Of a DNA stretch of 64,000 nucleotides, positions 8,854 through 16,832 are shown piece by piece. Below the pieces are notes generated by a model that saw only the letters and a list, made by a program, of their open reading frames with translations, made no database searches and was not told the origin of the DNA. The DNA is from Massilia sp. W12 (lineage in GTDB: Bacteria > Pseudomonadota > Gammaproteobacteria > Burkholderiales > Burkholderiaceae_D): the NCBI RefSeq assembly GCF_037300705.1, contig NZ_CP147776.1, positions 3,534,001 to 3,598,000 of the forward strand, in the 5' to 3' direction. A program made the translations under genes and the position numbers. The first letter of the stretch is position 1, and every line of letters starts with the position of its first letter.

Positions 8854-10295
8854 TATTCCTGTCCCCCAAATACTTCCACTTGCGCAAACAGACAAGCCGG
8901 CGCGGCGTGGCCGCAACGGATCACTTGCGAAGGCTCGGCTTTGCCGCAGAATGGCGTGCCCATCACCTGGAAGGTGGAGGCGTCGCCCACCGCTTTCAGA
9001 TTGCGCCAGAAGGTGGCGGAAATGCCGCGATAATTCGGGTTTTTGACCACGCCCTTCAATTCGCCGTTTTCAATCAGGCGGCCATATTCACAGCCGAACT
9101 GGAATTTATTGCGCGAGTCATCAATCGACCAGGACACATTGGTGTCCATCAAAATGCCGCGCTCGACCTGGGCAATCATGGCCTGCATGCTGCTGGCGCC
9201 GGGTTCGACATTCAAATTCGACATGCGATCTAAAGCCGGGCGGTTCCAGGAACAGGCGCGCGCGGATGCGGCGCCGGGCAGGCCGGCGCGCTGTTGCGAA
9301 ATCAAGCCGCCCAGGGGGCGTTGCAGCAAGCCGTTTTCAATCAGGAACACTTTTTGCGCCGGCGCGCCGTCATCGTCCCAGCCGTAGGCGGCCAGTTCTT
9401 CGCGCCGGGTCGGGTCGAAGCTGACATTCAATAAGTCTGAACCGTATTGATATGTGCCGAACATATCCGGCGTGACAAAGCTGGTGCCGGCATAGTTGCG
9501 TTCATCGCCCAAGATGCGGTCAAGTTCTAATGGATGGCCGATCGATTCGTGAATCTGCAGCAACATTTGCGAAGGCATCAAGAGCAAATCCATCTGTCCC
9601 GTCGGACAGTTTGGGGCCGCCAGCAATTCCAGCGCCTCAGCCGCCAGGCGCGCGCCGCTGCCGACGAAATTGGAATCATAAAACGCGCCCCAATCGCCTT
9701 GGTAAAAGCTGCCGCCGCCGCCAAAACTGCGGCTCTGGGTGTCGGCCCCATCATTGGCGGTGACAGACATGGTCGGCATCACCATGGAGAAGGATTGCCG
9801 CACATCCGAACCCTGATTGCTTAAAAACAGGGTGTCGGTATGCACCGTCCACATGCTGGCGATGCTGTCCACAATGCGCTCATCCACCTGCGCCGCTGTG
9901 GTTTCCGCCTGCAATAAAGCGATCAATTCTTTCGCCGCCAGGGGCGTGCGGCCATGGTCGGGACTGCGGTATTCGCCGCGCACTTGCGGAAATTGGATTT
10001 TGCTGTAATCGGTCACGCAGCGGCCACTGCTGCGTTGCGCCCAGTGGCGCGCGCGCGCATATGCGGCGGCAATCCCGGCTTCGCTCAAGTCGCTGGTGGC
10101 GGCATAACCATAGCCGCCCTGATGGATCACGGTCAGCATCACGCCGCGTTCCAGATTGGTGGAGAAAGGTTGCAAGACCCCTTGGCGGCTGCTGGTTTGC
10201 TGCTGGCGCTCGGAAAACAGGCGCAGGCTGCAGAAATCAACCTCCGGGGCCAAGCGCGCAAAATGCGCGCGCATGGTGTCGAATAAATCAGTCAA
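8853..10295 (-). CDS. TldD-like metallopeptidase subunit
   Basis: About 480 residues. It contains the HESIGHPLELDR motif (HExxxH metal site) of TldD, plus the downstream GD-rich and N-terminal family segments, so this is the catalytic half of a TldD/TldE-type protease. I prefer the TTG at 10295, which has GAGGTG at correct spacing; an upstream TTG (10310) and an internal ATG (10274) are alternatives. It is translationally coupled to the PmbA-like gene and the pair ends at the hairpin near 7490. Confidence 0.88.
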   Translation of the reverse strand: MTDLFDTMRAHFARLAPEVDFCSLRLFSERQQQTSSRQGVLQPFSTNLERGVMLTVIHQGGYGYAATSDLSEAGIAAAYARARHWAQRSSGRCVTDYSKIQFPQVRGEYRSPDHGRTPLAAKELIALLQAETTAAQVDERIVDSIASMWTVHTDTLFLSNQGSDVRQSFSMVMPTMSVTANDGADTQSRSFGGGGSFYQGDWGAFYDSNFVGSGARLAAEALELLAAPNCPTGQMDLLLMPSQMLLQIHESIGHPLELDRILGDERNYAGTSFVTPDMFGTYQYGSDLLNVSFDPTRREELAAYGWDDDGAPAQKVFLIENGLLQRPLGGLISQQRAGLPGAASARACSWNRPALDRMSNLNVEPGASSMQAMIAQVERGILMDTNVSWSIDDSRNKFQFGCEYGRLIENGELKGVVKNPNYRGISATFWRNLKAVGDASTFQVMGTPFCGKAEPSQVIRCGHAAPACLFAQVEVFGGQE

Positions 10296-10432
10296 AATAC
10301 ACCTCAGCAAAGGAGCGGCAAAGTCTGGCAGTGTAGCAGATTTGCCGCTGCCAACCAGCGCCGCCCCATGCTGCGCTGAGGCCGGGCTTGGCCGCTTTAT
10401 TTGAGAAATTTCGCCAAAGCGCCGGATTTCAC

Positions 10433-10460
10433 TTGCCCTGTATAAAAAATCGCTTATAAT
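10433..10460 (+). promoter_or_regulatory. Promoter of the tandem tRNA-His genes
   Basis: TTGCCC (10433-10438), 16-base spacer, perfect TATAAT (10455-10460). It lies 34 bases ahead of the first tRNA and no coding region intervenes. Confidence 0.75.
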
Positions 10461-10493
10461 CTCTTTTCTTCGTGATTAACGAAGACATCGACG

Positions 10494-10569
10494 GTGGCTG
10501 TAGCTCAGTTGGTAGAGTCCAGGATTGTGATTCCTGTCGTCGTGGGTTCGAGTCCCATCAGCCACCCCA
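10494..10569 (+). tRNA. tRNA-His (anticodon GTG), copy 1
   Basis: 76 bases including an encoded CCA. The acceptor arms GTGGCTG and CAGCCAC pair, the anticodon loop reads TTGTGAT (GTG), and the T-loop is GGTTCGAGTCC. The base before position 1 is G (10493) and the discriminator is C (10566), giving the G-1:C73 pair that identifies tRNA-His to its synthetase. Confidence 0.97.
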
Positions 10570-10581
10570 GAATTTCAAAAA

Positions 10582-10606
10582 CAGGCGTACCATACGCCTG
10601 TTTTTT
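10582..10606 (+). terminator. Hairpin terminator between the two tRNA-His genes
   Basis: CAGGCGTA (10582-10589) pairs with TACGCCTG (10593-10600) around a 3-base loop and is followed by six T. Confidence 0.85.
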
Positions 10607-10618
10607 ATGGTTTCAGCG

Positions 10619-10694
10619 GTGGCTGTAGCTCAGTTGGTAGAGTCCAGGATTGTGATTCCTGTCGTCGTGGGTTCGAGTCCCATCAGCCACCCCA
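10619..10694 (+). tRNA. tRNA-His (anticodon GTG), copy 2
   Basis: Identical over all 76 bases to the copy 125 bp upstream, again with G at -1, C73 and an encoded CCA. It has no obvious promoter of its own, so it depends on read-through of the intervening hairpin or on a weak local promoter. Confidence 0.97.
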
Positions 10695-10704
10695 AAACAG
10701 TCAA

Positions 10705-10728
10705 ACGGGCGCAATCTGCGCCCGTTTT
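10705..10728 (+). terminator. Terminator after the second tRNA-His
   Basis: ACGGGCGCA (10705-10713) pairs with TGCGCCCGT (10717-10725) around a 3-base loop, then a T-run. Confidence 0.88.
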
Positions 10729-10748
10729 CATTTCAGCCCGCATACGCC

Positions 10749-11309
10749 TCAATCATCTTCACTGGCGCCATGCTCTTCTGTGTAAGCAAAGCGCTCCGAC
10801 AAGCGCGGGAAACGCTCTTCCAAATCCTCTTCTTCCCATGGCTCGCCGCGCGTACCCTGGTAATCCTCTTCCTCATCCTGGTCTTCTTCGTGGATATCGA
10901 GTTCAGCCACCGCCTCTTCAATATCTTCGCCGCCCAACTCCTCGAAAGCTTCCTGCGCCGCATAGGCGTAGCTTTCCGCTTCGCAATATTCCGGCAATTC
11001 CCAATCCGCCATGCTGTCAGCGTCTTCCAGCGCCTGCTCAAAATGCTCGCGCCCCTCAGAAATCAGCCAGGCGCGGAAATCCATGAAACCATCATCCGAA
11101 CAACCGCCGCCGATCACATACGCCGCGCCCCACAGATCCCAATGATCTGCACGGTTGAAAGCTTTATCAAACCAGAATTGAAAAGCGGCGACTTGTTCCG
11201 GGGTGAGTGACAATAATTTGTCCTTGAGGCAGGCGGCGCGTTCATCGGGATCGATGCCGGCTTCCTGTTTGACTTCTTCGACCAGATTCCAAAATTGCGT
11301 GACTTCCAT
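10749..11309 (-). CDS. DUF4240 domain protein with acidic C-terminus
   Basis: About 186 residues. The N-terminal two thirds match the DUF4240 pattern (FWNLVEE, HWDLWGAAYVIGGGCSDDGFMDFRAWLISEGRE). The final 60 residues are unusually rich in Glu and Asp and probably disordered. Function is unknown for the family. Two adjacent ATGs follow AAGGAG; the second (11309) has the better 5-base spacing and is used here. The gene is convergent with the tRNA-His genes. Confidence 0.88.
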   Translation of the reverse strand: MEVTQFWNLVEEVKQEAGIDPDERAACLKDKLLSLTPEQVAAFQFWFDKAFNRADHWDLWGAAYVIGGGCSDDGFMDFRAWLISEGREHFEQALEDADSMADWELPEYCEAESYAYAAQEAFEELGGEDIEEAVAELDIHEEDQDEEEDYQGTRGEPWEEEDLEERFPRLSERFAYTEEHGASEDD

Positions 11310-11475
11310 CATATCTCCTTGGGTTAAGTAAAGTCGCTGCAACAAGCATCAAGCATCAAATCAGTGCGTCAGATACTAACAGCAGCGGCAGATGCTGGCA
11401 ATTGCCGCACGGCCCGGAAATTTTGAAAAAAACGCATGCTGTGCGATCATGCCGCATCTTGTCGCGGAGAAATGT

Positions 11476-12414
11476 ATGCCTTCCAAGTTTGCCCCAGTCT
11501 TGCCCCTGATCTGCATTGCCCTGCTGTGCGCCTGCGAACAGTCGGCGCCTGCCAAACCAGCCGCCAGCGCGGCGTCAGCGCAGAGCGCAGCGGCCAGCAG
11601 CGCCGCCGCACCCAGCACGCCGGCGCCGGCAGCGGCCAGCCAGAGCGCCAGCGCCACATCAGGCGCGGCCAGCCAGCCAGACGCGCAACTGCTGACGCTG
11701 GCGCAAGCCGCGCTGGGTAAAGACTGGCGCGCCGAATTAAAAGGCGGCCTGCGCGAACTGCCCGCGCCGGACAACCGCAACGAATACAGCAATTACCTGC
11801 TGGAAGCGCGCGCCTGGGTCAAACTGGAAGATGGGCAAACCATCTTGGCGATGAACAGCCAGCCCGCCGACGCGGAAGGCAAATCCAGCGCCGGACATGT
11901 CACGCCCGGCGCCTTAAGCCTGTACTGGCTCAAAGAAGAGCAAGGCAAATGGCTGCTGATGCACAAAGAAGAAAATCTGACCGAATTTGGCTCCTTTGGA
12001 GAGTTGGGCAATCTGCGCTTTGTGCCGCTTGACGATAAGCGCATGGCGCTGGCGATCGAAGGCGGCGGGACATGGCAGGGTTACAGCATCACCCACCTGG
12101 GCTTGTTGGAAATCCAGGCCAAAACCGCGCGCATTCTGAATAAAAGTTTGATTCCCCTGTCCTCCGACAGTGAAGGCGCCTGCATGCCGGAGACTGAGCG
12201 TTGCTGGAGCATTCAAGGGGAATGGAAATTTCTGCCGGGCACGGGCAAGGAGCTGCCCGATCTGCAACTGCAGTTCAAGGGACATGAGAGCAGCGCTGCG
12301 CCGCAAGGCAGCGAAGAGCGCAAAAAACGTCCGCAGCAGGGACAAGCCACGTATCGTTTCGGGGCCAAGGGCTATCAATTGCAAAGCGGCAAAAACATCG
12401 TGCCGGAGATTTGA
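11476..12414 (+). CDS. Predicted outer-membrane or periplasmic lipoprotein, function unknown
   Basis: 312 residues from the ATG at 11476 (GGAGA upstream). A signal peptide ends in LLCAC, a lipobox with Cys at about residue 20. It is followed by about 50 residues almost wholly Ala, Ser, Pro and Gln, a linker typical of surface lipoproteins. The folded part begins near QLLTLAQAALG and has no motif I recognise; it contains two closely spaced Cys (ACMPETERCW) that may form a disulphide. No operon partner is clear except the short ORF just downstream. Confidence 0.75.
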   Translation: MPSKFAPVLPLICIALLCACEQSAPAKPAASAASAQSAAASSAAAPSTPAPAAASQSASATSGAASQPDAQLLTLAQAALGKDWRAELKGGLRELPAPDNRNEYSNYLLEARAWVKLEDGQTILAMNSQPADAEGKSSAGHVTPGALSLYWLKEEQGKWLLMHKEENLTEFGSFGELGNLRFVPLDDKRMALAIEGGGTWQGYSITHLGLLEIQAKTARILNKSLIPLSSDSEGACMPETERCWSIQGEWKFLPGTGKELPDLQLQFKGHESSAAPQGSEERKKRPQQGQATYRFGAKGYQLQSGKNIVPEI

Positions 12415-12422
12415 GCGCAGGC

Positions 12423-12704
12423 ATGCGCAATAACAGATTGCGCCAATTATGCGGTCTGACATGGGCTGTCGCAGTACTTGGCTGCAGTGACAAAGCGCAG
12501 CCCGGCCCTGCATCCCAAAAGCGAGCTGGCGCTGACAACAAGGCGAATATCGGCTCAGCAGCGGCAAATATATCATTGCGCCGCCCTGATGCGCGGCATC
12601 GCCCTACTGCCTTATGCCAGGCCTTGTTGCAAATCCAAATGCAGGCGCACGGTGCTGGCGTCGCCCGGCATCGGCGTTACGGAAAAACCCAGCTTGCGCA
12701 CTAA
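12423..12704 (+). CDS. Possible small lipoprotein ORF (doubtful)
   Basis: 93 codons starting 8 bases after the lipoprotein stop. The first 21 residues look like a short lipoprotein signal with VLGC as lipobox, but the remainder has no recognisable fold. Its last 93 bases overlap the end of the oppositely oriented Pat gene, and no good ribosome site is present. It may be a decayed copy of a lipoprotein start. Confidence 0.25.
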   Translation: MRNNRLRQLCGLTWAVAVLGCSDKAQPGPASQKRAGADNKANIGSAAANISLRRPDARHRPTALCQALLQIQMQAHGAGVARHRRYGKTQLAH

Positions 12705-15323
12705 GGTCTGCACCCCGGTGTTGTGGCTCAAGGCCTCGCCAATGATTTCGCGCGTGCCCCGGCTGCGGTAATAATCGACCAGTTTTTGCATCAGGATGCG
12801 GCCCAGGCCGCGCCCTTTTAAGTCGGAGCGGATGATAATGCCAAACTCGGCATGCAAATTATCCGGGTCTGCAATCGCGCGCGCCACGCCCAGGGTCTGC
12901 GCGCTGCCATCGGGCAAGGTGCGGCAGGCGATAAACGCCATTTCGCGGTCGTAATCAATCTGCGTCAGGCGCGCCAATTGTGAGGGTGGCAATTCGCGGA
13001 TGCTGGAAAAGGTGCGAAAGCGCAAATCTTCATGGTCGAGCGAATTGAAAAAGGCCAGATGTTGCGCGCCATCTTCGGGACGGATCGGGCGCAACACCAA
13101 TTCTGCGCCATCCCACGCCAGGCGCTCCTCCAATTCCTGCGGATAAGGGCGGATCGCCAGCCGCGCTACGCGTTGCGAGGCGCGGTCGCTGCCGCCAGAC
13201 TGCGCCACCGCGCGCAGCTGCACATGGGTATCCAAGGCCAAGACGCCATGCGCATCGGCTAACAAAGGATTGATTTCCAGCGCTTCAACCTCTGGCAAAT
13301 CCGCCACCAGCTCGCCAATCGCAATCAAGGCCGCACAAATCGCCTCTTGATCACAGCCCGGCTGCTGACGAAAACCGCCCAACACCCGCGCCAGCCGGGT
13401 GCGCATGAGCAAATCCTGCGCCAACACCTGATTCAAAGGCGGCAGCGCAATCGCATGGTCGGCCAATTCCGCCGCAGCATCGCCGCCATGCGCCAGCATG
13501 ATCACCGGGCCAAACACCGGATCGGTTATCACCTTGATGCATAAGGCGAATGCCTGTGGCCGGCGCACCATCTGCTGCACCGCAAAACCGCTGATCTGCG
13601 CATGCGGAATGGCGCGCAAAACCCGTCTTTGCAAAGCCTGCGCAGCTTCGCGCAAACCGGCTTCATCCTCGATATCCAGCGCCAATCCGCCAACATCCGA
13701 TTTATGCGCGACTTGCGGCGACAAGACTTTCAGCGCAAGCGGATAAGCAATTTCGCGCGCCACTGCCAGCGCCTCATCGATGTTGGCGGCAATGCGCGTG
13801 GCGGGAATCGGCATGCCATAGCAGGACAGCAGCTTCTTGGCTTCCACCTCATCCAGAAAATTGCGCTGTTGCGCCAAGGCCTGGCGCACCACTTTTTCCG
13901 CACAGGAACGATCAGGCGCATGGCCGGCCGCCAACGCTGGCGGGGCCTGCATCAATAAATCCAGATTGCGCCGGTATTGCACGATTTGCATAAAGCTTTG
14001 CACCGCTTTTTCCGGCGTTTGATAGGTTGGAATGCGCGCATCGCTGAAAATCCTGCGCGCTTGCGCGACACTCGCGCCACCGAGCCAGCAAGCGATGAAA
14101 TTGCGCGATGCGCGCGCGGCCAGCCCCACCACCGCCTGCGCGATTTCGGTCGAAGAGACCAGTGCGGTCGGTGCATGCAGCAGCAAGACCGCATCCACTT
14201 CCGGCGCACGTAACAAGACTTGCAAGGTCTGCACATAGCGCGCTACTGGCGCATCGCCGCTTAAATCAACCGGATTGCCGCCTTGCCAGCCGGCTGGCAA
14301 CACCGCTTGCAACTTCTCCAGCGTCTCCGCGCTCAACTGCGCCAGGCGGCCATCGCTGGCCAACAGCGCATCAGTTGCGATCACCCCCAGCCCGCCACTA
14401 TTGGTAACGATCAGCAAGCGTTCGCCGCGCAAAGGCTTGGCGCGCGCCAGCGTTTCCACCGCATCGAATAAAGCTCCGGTGGTGGCCACCCGCAGCATAC
14501 CGGCGCGGCGCAAAGCCGCATCCACCACATCATCCTCGCCCACCCTGGCCCCGCTATGGGCAATTGCAGCGCGCGCGCCTTCCGCGCTGCGCGCCGATTT
14601 CAACACCACCACCGGCTTATTGCGCGCAGCGGCGCGCGCGGCGGACATGAATTTGCGCGCCGCGCCAACCTCTTCCAGATACAGCAAAATTGACTGGGTG
14701 TCGGGATCGCTGGCCAGATAATCCAGCACATCGCCGCAATCGATATCATCCGCATCGCCGAGTGAGATAAAGTTGGAAAAACCGATGCCGCGCCCGTGCG
14801 CCCAATCCAGCACACCGGTGCCAAGCGCGCCGGATTGTGAAATGAAAGCGATTTTGCCCGGCAAGGCCGGCAGATGGGCGCAACTGGCGTTGAGTTGCAA
14901 GGCGGGGGACAGCAAGCCGATGCCATTCGGCCCCAACACGCGCAAGAGATGCGGTCGCGCCGCATCCAGCATGGCCTGGCGCAATTGCGCGCCGTTATGG
15001 TCGAGTGCGCCAAAGCCGGCGGTCAGCACTATCGCCGCCTTACAGCCTTTTTTCCCCAATTCAGCAATCAGGGCCGGCACGCTGTCCGCCGGAGTGCAGA
15101 TGATGGCCAGATCCGGCGCCGCCGGCAAATCCGCCACAGCGGCCCAGCAATCCAGGCCGAGCAAGGCTTGATATTTGGGATTGACCGGGTAAATCCGCCC
15201 GGCATAGCCGCTGCCCACCATGTTTTGCAACACCGTCGCGCCAACGCTGCCAGCACGCAGCGTGGCGCCGATAATGGCGACGGAGTCGGGCTTGAACAGC
15301 TTTTCCAGATTTCTGACACTCAT
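12612..15323 (-). CDS. Pat-type protein: ADP-forming acyl-CoA synthetase-like domains fused to a GNAT acetyltransferase
   Basis: 903 residues from MSVRNLEKLF (15323); four more codons are possible. It has an N-terminal CoA-binding domain (SVAIIGAT, GRIYPVNPKY), a CoA-ligase/succinyl-CoA-synthetase-like middle (GGLGVIATDAL, GGNPVDLSGDA), an ATP-grasp domain (VEAKKLLSCYGMPIP onward) and a C-terminal GNAT domain (IIRSDLKGRGLGRILMQKLVDYYR, the acetyl-CoA pyrophosphate loop). This order is that of Pat/PatZ lysine acetyltransferases, which acetylate and inactivate enzymes such as acetyl-CoA synthetase; the ligase part is often non-catalytic and senses ligands. No direct operon partner is seen. Confidence 0.9.
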   Translation of the reverse strand: MSVRNLEKLFKPDSVAIIGATLRAGSVGATVLQNMVGSGYAGRIYPVNPKYQALLGLDCWAAVADLPAAPDLAIICTPADSVPALIAELGKKGCKAAIVLTAGFGALDHNGAQLRQAMLDAARPHLLRVLGPNGIGLLSPALQLNASCAHLPALPGKIAFISQSGALGTGVLDWAHGRGIGFSNFISLGDADDIDCGDVLDYLASDPDTQSILLYLEEVGAARKFMSAARAAARNKPVVVLKSARSAEGARAAIAHSGARVGEDDVVDAALRRAGMLRVATTGALFDAVETLARAKPLRGERLLIVTNSGGLGVIATDALLASDGRLAQLSAETLEKLQAVLPAGWQGGNPVDLSGDAPVARYVQTLQVLLRAPEVDAVLLLHAPTALVSSTEIAQAVVGLAARASRNFIACWLGGASVAQARRIFSDARIPTYQTPEKAVQSFMQIVQYRRNLDLLMQAPPALAAGHAPDRSCAEKVVRQALAQQRNFLDEVEAKKLLSCYGMPIPATRIAANIDEALAVAREIAYPLALKVLSPQVAHKSDVGGLALDIEDEAGLREAAQALQRRVLRAIPHAQISGFAVQQMVRRPQAFALCIKVITDPVFGPVIMLAHGGDAAAELADHAIALPPLNQVLAQDLLMRTRLARVLGGFRQQPGCDQEAICAALIAIGELVADLPEVEALEINPLLADAHGVLALDTHVQLRAVAQSGGSDRASQRVARLAIRPYPQELEERLAWDGAELVLRPIRPEDGAQHLAFFNSLDHEDLRFRTFSSIRELPPSQLARLTQIDYDREMAFIACRTLPDGSAQTLGVARAIADPDNLHAEFGIIIRSDLKGRGLGRILMQKLVDYYRSRGTREIIGEALSHNTGVQTLVRKLGFSVTPMPGDASTVRLHLDLQQGLA

Positions 15324-15490
15324 CACAGGCCCCACAGGATGGCTTGAAGCGTCTATCTTGCCATGAGTGCGCGCGGGCGCAAAGCGCGGCGCGCATCAAA
15401 GATTATTGCGGGCAGGCAAATCGCAACAGATGCCAGAGAAAACATCCCGTCGTTTTACCTTCACCATGCATTTTGAGTGCAAGTACATTG

Positions 15491-15519
15491 TTGAATTGAT
15501 TTTATTTTTTCAGTAAAAT
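15491..15519 (+). promoter_or_regulatory. Promoter of the YafO-type operon
   Basis: TTGAAT (15491-15496), a 17-base spacer and TAAAAT (15514-15519), ending 23 bases before the first ATG. The surrounding sequence is very AT-rich compared with the genes on either side. Confidence 0.65.
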
Positions 15520-15542
15520 GATTATTTTTAATTGAGCCAATC

Positions 15543-15719
15543 ATGCGAAAAACCAAACCCATAGTATTTTTCCGGAAAGAAAATATTAACACAAGGCAAT
15601 TAAAAACAGGAGTGAGTGATGCTGACTTGATTGCAATCAGGGAGAAAATCCTGCAAGACATTCTCCTCAGCAAAAATAAAGGTGATTTCACAACTTTTTT
15701 GGAAATCATTGAAAAATGA
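15543..15719 (+). CDS. Short protein upstream of a YafO-like toxin; candidate antitoxin
   Basis: 58 residues, rich in Lys, Ile and Asp, with a predicted helical middle (DADLIAIREKILQDIL). The stop overlaps the toxin start by four bases (ATGA), so translation is coupled, and a promoter lies just upstream. I recognise no antitoxin fold: E. coli YafN is a longer Phd/YefM-type protein and this does not resemble it. The antitoxin role is inferred only from position, size and coupling. Confidence 0.65.
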   Translation: MRKTKPIVFFRKENINTRQLKTGVSDADLIAIREKILQDILLSKNKGDFTTFLEIIEK

Positions 15720-16111
15720 CTGTTCGAATATTTACTCACAAACACTTTAAGGCAAACTGCCCCGATGAAATGATTGCCGAAATAATCAATGATTTCAGAA
15801 AATATAAAAATGGAGATGGTCAGCCCGAGAGATTCGGACGTGACGTTCCTTTTGACGAATCAAAATACACATCTGATGCAGGTTTAATGCACATACATGT
15901 AAAAGATGCATCATCAAAGAATTGGCATTTAAAGAAAATAACCTATCACAAGACCAGCAACACAGCATTGATATACTGTGAAGCAAGTCGTAATCCAGGA
16001 TACTTTCTTCTGATTGGATTTGTACAAGAAGCACATCAGTACTATCGCAAAGAAAGGCAAGCCTTGCTTGCCATGGCAGACATTGCCGAAGATTTTCGTA
16101 AAGTATACTAA
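15716..16111 (+). CDS. YafO-family toxin (ribosome-dependent mRNA interferase)
   Basis: 131 residues, almost exactly the length of E. coli YafO (132). Shared landmarks in the same order are FGRD followed by a short acidic/Ser stretch, HIH, a Thr-Asn then a Leu/Ile-Tyr-Cys segment, LLIGFVQEAH in place of LLIAILKPEPH, and the closing MADIAEDFR for MAEAFR. YafO cleaves mRNA on the ribosome. The similarity is recalled from the E. coli protein, not searched. The gene is AT-rich against GC-rich neighbours, suggesting transfer. Confidence 0.8.
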   Translation: MTVRIFTHKHFKANCPDEMIAEIINDFRKYKNGDGQPERFGRDVPFDESKYTSDAGLMHIHVKDASSKNWHLKKITYHKTSNTALIYCEASRNPGYFLLIGFVQEAHQYYRKERQALLAMADIAEDFRKVY

Positions 16112-16120
16112 GGAGATTGC

Positions 16121-16384
16121 ATGATGGAAGTTAAGCTCACATGGCAAACTGGAGCACCTGCGCAAGCAGATCTTTATCTTGTCGCAAATGAATTGAATGA
16201 ATATTCCGGCTGCTATGAAATCGCGAGCTGGGACGGCGAGCAATGGGAGCATGATCACCCGGAAAATATCGTGGCATTTATCCGGATTGGTGATTTTTTC
16301 AAGCAGGTGAAAATTGCCTGGCCATTACCGAGACCAGAAAAACCTGAATACACAAAAATTGAAGGCGGCTGGGACGAGGTGTGA
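16121..16384 (+). CDS. Small hypothetical protein, third gene of the YafO-type operon
   Basis: 87 residues, starting 9 bases after the toxin stop with AAGGAG 5 bases before the ATG. The sequence (LTWQTGAPAQADLYLVA, CYEIASWDGEQWEHDHPENIVAFIRI) resembles small phage- or island-associated proteins of unknown function, with no catalytic motif. It could be accessory to the toxin pair or an unrelated passenger. Confidence 0.7.
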   Translation: MMEVKLTWQTGAPAQADLYLVANELNEYSGCYEIASWDGEQWEHDHPENIVAFIRIGDFFKQVKIAWPLPRPEKPEYTKIEGGWDEV

Positions 16385-16487
16385 CTCAATACACGTCCAA
16401 CAAATTAAGACGGCTGGCGCCAAGTGTTGAACTGAGATTGGCAAAGGCAGGGGCTATACAGTTAAAACCATGCCCCCCCTTTGTCAC

Positions 16488-16829
16488 TCACACCTGCTGC
16501 GGCCACTTCGTCAAATAGCGCAACAACAGCTCCGCCGGATAAGCGCTCATATGTCCGCAACCGCCCAGGCGCGGATCCGGCCCCGACAGTGTTCCCTGCG
16601 CCAGAACGCGTTTGCCGTTCAGTTTGCGGCACGCCTCCACATCAAAGCCCAAACTGCCTGCACCTGTCCACAGTGAAAGCGAGCTGCTGTGTCCTGCGCT
16701 TTCGCTTAAAGGATAATGCTCCAGGGCAATGCGTTCAAATGCGAAGTGCAAGATCCCCTCCAGGGTCACGTCTTGCCCGGCCAACACGTCCAATTGCGCC
16801 AATGCCGCCTTCACACTGATAGTTTGCAT
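16488..16829 (-). CDS. Hypothetical protein, OB-fold-like
   Basis: 113 residues. A beta-rich pattern (VTLEGILHFAFERIALEHYP, KRVLAQGTLSG) followed by GGCGHMSAYPAELL resembles a conserved hypothetical family of proteobacteria; an OB-like barrel is my inference. It follows the DUF2804 gene by three bases, so it is probably co-transcribed with it. Confidence 0.72.
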   Translation of the reverse strand: MQTISVKAALAQLDVLAGQDVTLEGILHFAFERIALEHYPLSESAGHSSSLSLWTGAGSLGFDVEACRKLNGKRVLAQGTLSGPDPRLGGCGHMSAYPAELLLRYLTKWPQQV

Positions 16830-16832
16830 CGC

